Part shown: in pieces, positions 60,632-64,000 of the stretch
Layout: every line of letters starts with the position of its first letter
How positions within the stretch are numbered: position 1 is the stretch's first letter
Assembly: GCF_026261605.1 (NCBI RefSeq)
Contig: NZ_CP102486.1
Coordinates: forward strand, 2,790,001 to 2,854,000
Reading direction: 5' to 3'
DNA: 64,000 nt
DNA from: Dechloromonas sp. A34
GTDB lineage: Bacteria; Pseudomonadota; Gammaproteobacteria; Burkholderiales; Rhodocyclaceae
The notes under the pieces: generated by a model
Databases searched by the model: none
What the model was told of the DNA's origin: nothing
The model's input: only the letters and a program-made list of their open reading frames with translations
Position numbers and translations under genes: made by a program

Positions 60632-61196
60632 GGCTTGGGGTTCCGCCTTGCTGGCGGGCGTACTTTCTTTTGTGTGGCCAAAAGAAAGTAGCCAAAGAAA
60701 AGGCCACCCCTGGGTCGGTGCCCGGCGGAGCCGGGTACCCTGCGCTACTCGAAACGCCGGGCGGCTGCGCAACTCGGGGCTGCGCCCCTCAAACAGTGCT
60801 CGCCGACTACCCCCGGCGCTTCTGCGTTGCTCGGCACCTCTCAAGGGGCCCGGAAAAACGACCCGTGGTGAAACGGTGGCACGGTCATTCCCACGTAGGC
60901 GGGAATCCATGCATGAGACTGGACTCCCGCCGGCGCGGGAGTGACGGTGGTCGGGAACGGGCTCGGTTTTGCCTCTCGGGTCCCCGTGTGCAGCGCCGAG
61001 CAACGGAGCTGCTGGCGGAAAAAGGGCGAGGACTGTCTGAGGGCCGCAGGCCCGAGTTCCGCAGCCCCCGCCAGTAGCGAGTAGCGCAGGGGAGTCGGCG
61101 CAGCCGACCGCGTAACCCGGGGTCGCCTTCTTTTTGGCTACTTTTTCTTGGCGAAGCAAGAAAAAGTACGCCCGCGCCTCAAGCGCGGAACCCAAG
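60632..61196. repeat. Nested imperfect inverted repeat, about 565 bp
   Basis: This fills the dld-lutB gap, a stretch without genes. Left arm (about 60632-60870) and right arm (about 60962-61196) are imperfect reverse complements: both hold GGGCGTACTTT, CCTGCGCTACTCG, CTGCG-AACTCGGG and GTTGCTCGGC blocks in the same order. Each arm's outer end is a small hairpin (TACTTTCTTTTG with CAAAAGAAAGTA at 60661-60690; matching T-rich form on the right). The centre carries a separate pair of palindromic units at 60885-60944. ORFs read through it are artefacts of the repeat. No transposase is present. Confidence 0.85.
60885..60944. repeat. Paired REP-like units at the centre of the repeat
   Basis: TCATTCCC-ACGTAGGC-GGGAATCCA (60885-60909) and TGGACTCCCGCCGGCGCGGGAGTGA (60920-60944) are inverted copies 10 bases apart, and each is itself palindromic (ATTCCC/GGGAAT). 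Units of the form ATTCCCGC-N-GCGGGAAT are common intergenic repeats in proteobacteria. Confidence 0.7.
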
Positions 61197-61218
61197 GGTT
61201 CAGAAAAGGCAAAAGCCA

Positions 61219-62676
61219 TCAGCCCCGTTCCCTCAACATATCCCTCAACCGCTTAGGCGCCGGCCGCAATGGCACCCGAACCGTAGTCCACGCTCCCTGA
61301 TTCGACGGCATCAGCCACCCAAACCGACTCCCCAGCCACGAAACCATCCGATACAACCCAGGCGAGCGATAAACCGCCGCCCACCCCCGCCAGATACCCG
61401 TCATCAACCGGCTATACCCCGCCCCCTGTCCTCGCATCGCCGGATTGGCATGAGGCGCCGTAAACGCCTCCTCCCGCAAACGCATCAACAACTCCGGAAT
61501 CGGAATCTTCACCGGACAGACCTCCCCGCATGCCCCGCACAACGACGATGCGGTGGCCATGGAAGACGTCGCCTCCAGCCCCAGCATATGCGGCGAGATG
61601 ATCTTGCCGATCGGGCCGGGGTAGGTCGTGCCGTAGGCGTGGCCGCCGATCCGGGTGTAGACCGGGCAGTGGTTCATGCAGGCGCCGCAGCGGATGCATT
61701 GCAGCGTTTTGCGCAACTGCTCGTCGGCATAGGCCTGGCTGCGGCCATTGTCGAGCAGCACCAGATGCACTTCGTTCGGCCCGTCTTTTTCCCCTGCCTT
61801 GCGCGGGCTGGAGATCATGTTGAAGTAGGTCGAGATGTTCTGGCCGGTCGCCGAGCGGGTCAGCAGCGAGAGCAGCGGCGGAATGTGTTCGAGCTTCTCG
61901 ACGATCTTCTCGATGCCGGTCACCGCGATATGGACCGGCGGCGCCGTGGTGCACATCCGGCCATTGCCTTCGTTCTCGACCAGGCACAGGGTGCCGGTTT
62001 CGGCCACCGCGAAATTGACGCCGGAGAGGCCGATGTCGGCTTCGCGGAATTTCTCGCGCAACACGTTGCGGCCGATCTGGATCAGCGCATCGACATTGTC
62101 GGTGTAATCGACGCCGGGCACCTTCTCGTGGAAGAGTCGGGCGATCTCTTCCTTGGTCTTGTGGATGGCCGGCATGATGATGTGCGAGGGCTTCTCGCCG
62201 GCGAGCTGGACGATGTATTCGCCCATGTCCGATTCCAGGGCGCCGATGCCGGCGGCTTCGGCCGCATGGTTGAGCTCGATTTCCTCGCTGACCATTGACT
62301 TGCCCTTGACCATCAGCTTGGCCGAATGCTTCTGGCAGATGCTGAGGATGATGGCGTTGGCTTCGTCCGGCGTCTCGGCCCAATGGAGCTGGATACCGTT
62401 ACGGGTGAGGTTGGCTTCGAGCTGTTCGAGCAGGGTCGGCAGCTTGGCCAGATTGTACTGGCGGATGCTTTCGCCCAGCGTGCGTAGGCTTTCCAGTTCC
62501 TCGGTGTCGGGGAATTGGGCAGCGCGCTTGCTCATCAGGAAATCCATGGCGCCGCGGAAGCTCTGGCGCAGGAAGGGATTGTCGACCACCGCCTTGGAGC
62601 GGGCGCGGAAGCCCGCCGATGGCATGAACTGGAGGGTGTGCGGCGTCATGTTGGCATGTTCCGTAGGGGCGTTCAT
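61219..62676 (-). CDS. lutB: L-lactate utilization iron-sulfur protein LutB (LldF)
   Basis: The 485-residue protein has an N-terminal LUD domain (MVKGKSMVSEEIELNHAAEA near residue 125) and two 4Fe-4S motifs (CIRCGACMNHCPVYTRIGGH near 313, CGACGEVCPVKIPIPELL near 363), then a C-terminal region. LutA, LutB and LutC form an L-lactate oxidising complex. ATG 62676 gives MNAPTEHANMTPHTLQF; a longer ORF is a shadow of lutC. It overlaps the lutC stop by 4 bases. Confidence 0.93.
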   Translation of the reverse strand: MNAPTEHANMTPHTLQFMPSAGFRARSKAVVDNPFLRQSFRGAMDFLMSKRAAQFPDTEELESLRTLGESIRQYNLAKLPTLLEQLEANLTRNGIQLHWAETPDEANAIILSICQKHSAKLMVKGKSMVSEEIELNHAAEAAGIGALESDMGEYIVQLAGEKPSHIIMPAIHKTKEEIARLFHEKVPGVDYTDNVDALIQIGRNVLREKFREADIGLSGVNFAVAETGTLCLVENEGNGRMCTTAPPVHIAVTGIEKIVEKLEHIPPLLSLLTRSATGQNISTYFNMISSPRKAGEKDGPNEVHLVLLDNGRSQAYADEQLRKTLQCIRCGACMNHCPVYTRIGGHAYGTTYPGPIGKIISPHMLGLEATSSMATASSLCGACGEVCPVKIPIPELLMRLREEAFTAPHANPAMRGQGAGYSRLMTGIWRGWAAVYRSPGLYRMVSWLGSRFGWLMPSNQGAWTTVRVPLRPAPKRLRDMLRERG

Positions 62677-63338
62677 TGTTCGTCTCCGATCAGCAGGACC
62701 ACCAGTTCCTTCGGGCCATGGGCGCCGTAGGCCAGGGTCTGCTGGATGTCGGCGGTTTTCGAGGGGCCGGAGATGAGCAGGGCATTGGTCGGCAGGCCGC
62801 TGGCCCACCCTTCCTGCCGCATGGCTTCGTAGAAGGTGTTGTAGATATGGGCGGTATCGAGCAGCACGATATGCACCGGCGGCACCAGCGACATCAGGCG
62901 CGGCTCGTTGGCATCCGGCCACAGGATCAGCGTGCCGGTTTCGGCAATCGCAGCGCGGGCGCTGGTGAAGGCAGCCGGAGTGTCGCGGAACATCGCCTCT
63001 TTCCAGTTTTCGATCGGCTGGTCGTAGGCCGGGCATGCGATCCCCAAGGCCGGCAGTTCAGCCTGGGCGCGCGCGCCGTGGGCCGTGCCGGGGGCCACCA
63101 GCAGGTTGCCGATCTGCTTGGCGCTCAGGACTTCCCAGAGCTTTTGCAGCCAGCCGCCGCGGGAGACGGCGTAGGTTTCGGCATGGGCGAGTTCGATGCA
63201 CTGGCGGAAACGCTTGGTCTTCGCGACAGCGTCTTCCTGGACGCGGTGCGTGGCGTACCAGCCGGCGACGTCGGGCAAGGCGGCCGGCGCCGCGTTGGCC
63301 GCCTTCAATTTGGCGAGGATGCGGTCACGGGCGCTCAT
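62673..63338 (-). CDS. lutC: Lactate utilization protein LutC (LldG)
   Basis: The 221-residue LUD-domain protein is the third subunit of the lactate oxidation complex. Features: AIAETGTLILWPDANEPRLM near residue 130 and VPPVHIVLLDTAHIYNTF, then LISGPSKTADIQQTLAYGAH near 187. Start and end overlap lutA and lutB by ATGA. Its exact biochemical role in the complex is not settled in the literature. Confidence 0.92.
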   Translation of the reverse strand: MSARDRILAKLKAANAAPAALPDVAGWYATHRVQEDAVAKTKRFRQCIELAHAETYAVSRGGWLQKLWEVLSAKQIGNLLVAPGTAHGARAQAELPALGIACPAYDQPIENWKEAMFRDTPAAFTSARAAIAETGTLILWPDANEPRLMSLVPPVHIVLLDTAHIYNTFYEAMRQEGWASGLPTNALLISGPSKTADIQQTLAYGAHGPKELVVLLIGDEQ

Positions 63339-64000
63339 TGATTACTCCCTTCGGTCCGGCGCAGCAGGAATGTGGCGATGTGTTCGCCGGGCAGGCTCGG
63401 TGTCTTGCGGCCTTCCTGGTCATCCTTCCAGGCGGCGTGGCCGAGGATGTTCATCAGGCAGCCGCAGTCGGCACTGACCACGCGCTCGGCACCGGTCGCC
63501 TTGAGCGCCTTGACCTTGTCCTCGACCATCGCCCCGGAGATTTCCGGCTGCTTGACCGAGAAGGTGCCGCCGAAGCCGCAGCATTCCGATTCGTGGTCCT
63601 GCTGGGCGACCTTGACCTTGTCCATGCCACCGAGCAGTTTGCGGCCGGTCAGATGGACGCCCATCTCGCGGCGGGCGGAACAGGAGGTGTGGAGGACGAC
63701 GGTGCAATCGCCACCCTTGTCCTTGGGCTGGTAGCCGAGGACATTGACCAGGAAGTCGGTGAATTCGTAGATGCGCGCCGACAGGGCTTCGGCCTGTGCC
63801 TGGCGCGCCGGGTCCTTGGCGAACAGCGTCGGGTAGTGGTGCTTCATCATGCCGGCGCAGGAGCCGGAGGGCACGACGACCGGCCAGTCGTTGGGGAACA
63901 GCGTCAACTGATGTGCCGCCACCTTGCGCGCCTCGTCGGGGAAACCGCTGGTGTAAGCGGGCTGTCCACAGCATGTCTGGTCATCAGGAAAGTGGACACG
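63335..64000 (-). CDS. lutA: Lactate utilization protein LutA (LldE), 3' part
   Basis: The last 221 residues of the two-CCG-domain subunit are inside the window; the start lies beyond 64000. Seen are DQTCCGQPAYTSGF at the edge, CSARREMGVHLTGRKLLGG, ECCGFGGTFSVKQPEIS and SADCGCLMNILGHAAW, the cysteine-rich domains that bind Fe-S or zinc. The frame is open to the window end. It would be first of the three lut genes, each overlapping the next by ATGA. Confidence 0.9.
   Translation of the reverse strand, partial: RVHFPDDQTCCGQPAYTSGFPDEARKVAAHQLTLFPNDWPVVVPSGSCAGMMKHHYPTLFAKDPARQAQAEALSARIYEFTDFLVNVLGYQPKDKGGDCTVVLHTSCSARREMGVHLTGRKLLGGMDKVKVAQQDHESECCGFGGTFSVKQPEISGAMVEDKVKALKATGAERVVSADCGCLMNILGHAAWKDDQEGRKTPSLPGEHIATFLLRRTEGSNQ

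Noticed and set aside
60630..61219. Two ORFs (about 104 and 202 residues) within the dld-lutB gap
   Set aside because: They are opposite readings of the two arms of the inverted repeat and similar to each other only for that reason. Such ORFs are often annotated as hypothetical proteins.

Overview
The window is about 62% GC and carries a betaproteobacterial chromosomal core. Gene content and order (tig-clpP-clpX-lon-hupB; smc-zipA-ligA; map-glnD; rpsB-tsf-pyrH-frr-uppS-cdsA-dxr-rseP-bamA-skp-lpxD-fabZ-lpxA-lpxB-rnhB) fit a Rhodocyclales bacterium of the Dechloromonas/Azonexus type. That placement is an inference from family resemblance, not from a search.

Layout. 1-4090: the 3' end of a TatD-type nuclease, a secreted ankyrin protein, a hemerythrin flanked by 13-bp direct repeats, suhB, trmJ, an HDOD protein and tRNA-Val. 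4100-10296 (minus): the protein quality-control block hupB, lon, clpX, clpP, tig, with a plausible heat-shock promoter for lon. 10447-18414: tRNA-His, pepD and a small lipoprotein (plus), then a minus-strand lysine/diaminopimelate cluster (dapC, dapD, dapE) with pilU, prmB and a spermidine-synthase-like gene. 18474-20422: a small accessory patch with a lipoprotein, an M48-like lipoprotein with a degenerate metal motif, and a nucleoside/guanine deaminase. 20524-30547 (plus): smc, zipA, ligA, galU, hpt, a methyltransferase and a methylthioinosine phosphorylase. 30544-33901 (minus): map and glnD. 34017-49831 (plus): rfbD, then a long translation and envelope-biogenesis run from rpsB to a SpoU-type methyltransferase. 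49880-57752: a ComB-like phosphatase, a secreted histidine phosphatase, an orphan hybrid histidine kinase, ppsR, ppc and a universal stress protein. 57827-64000 (minus): a lactate-oxidation locus (lutA-lutC-lutB and a large FAD/Fe-S D-lactate dehydrogenase) interrupted by a nested inverted repeat of about 565 bp, the only stretch above 300 bp without a gene.

Five single-base losses, all in C or G runs, break four otherwise intact genes (lon twice, glnD, the histidine phosphatase, dld). Restoring one base per site returns each gene to a whole number of codons, so these look like homopolymer assembly errors rather than decay. Coordinates for those genes are given across the break.

I found no CRISPR array, prophage, insertion sequence or clear novel multi-gene system. 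The signals most worth following are the nested palindrome inside the lactate locus, a structured leader before rpsB that pairs with the region of its ribosome binding site, the direct repeats around the hemerythrin gene, and the M48-like protein with a missing zinc ligand.
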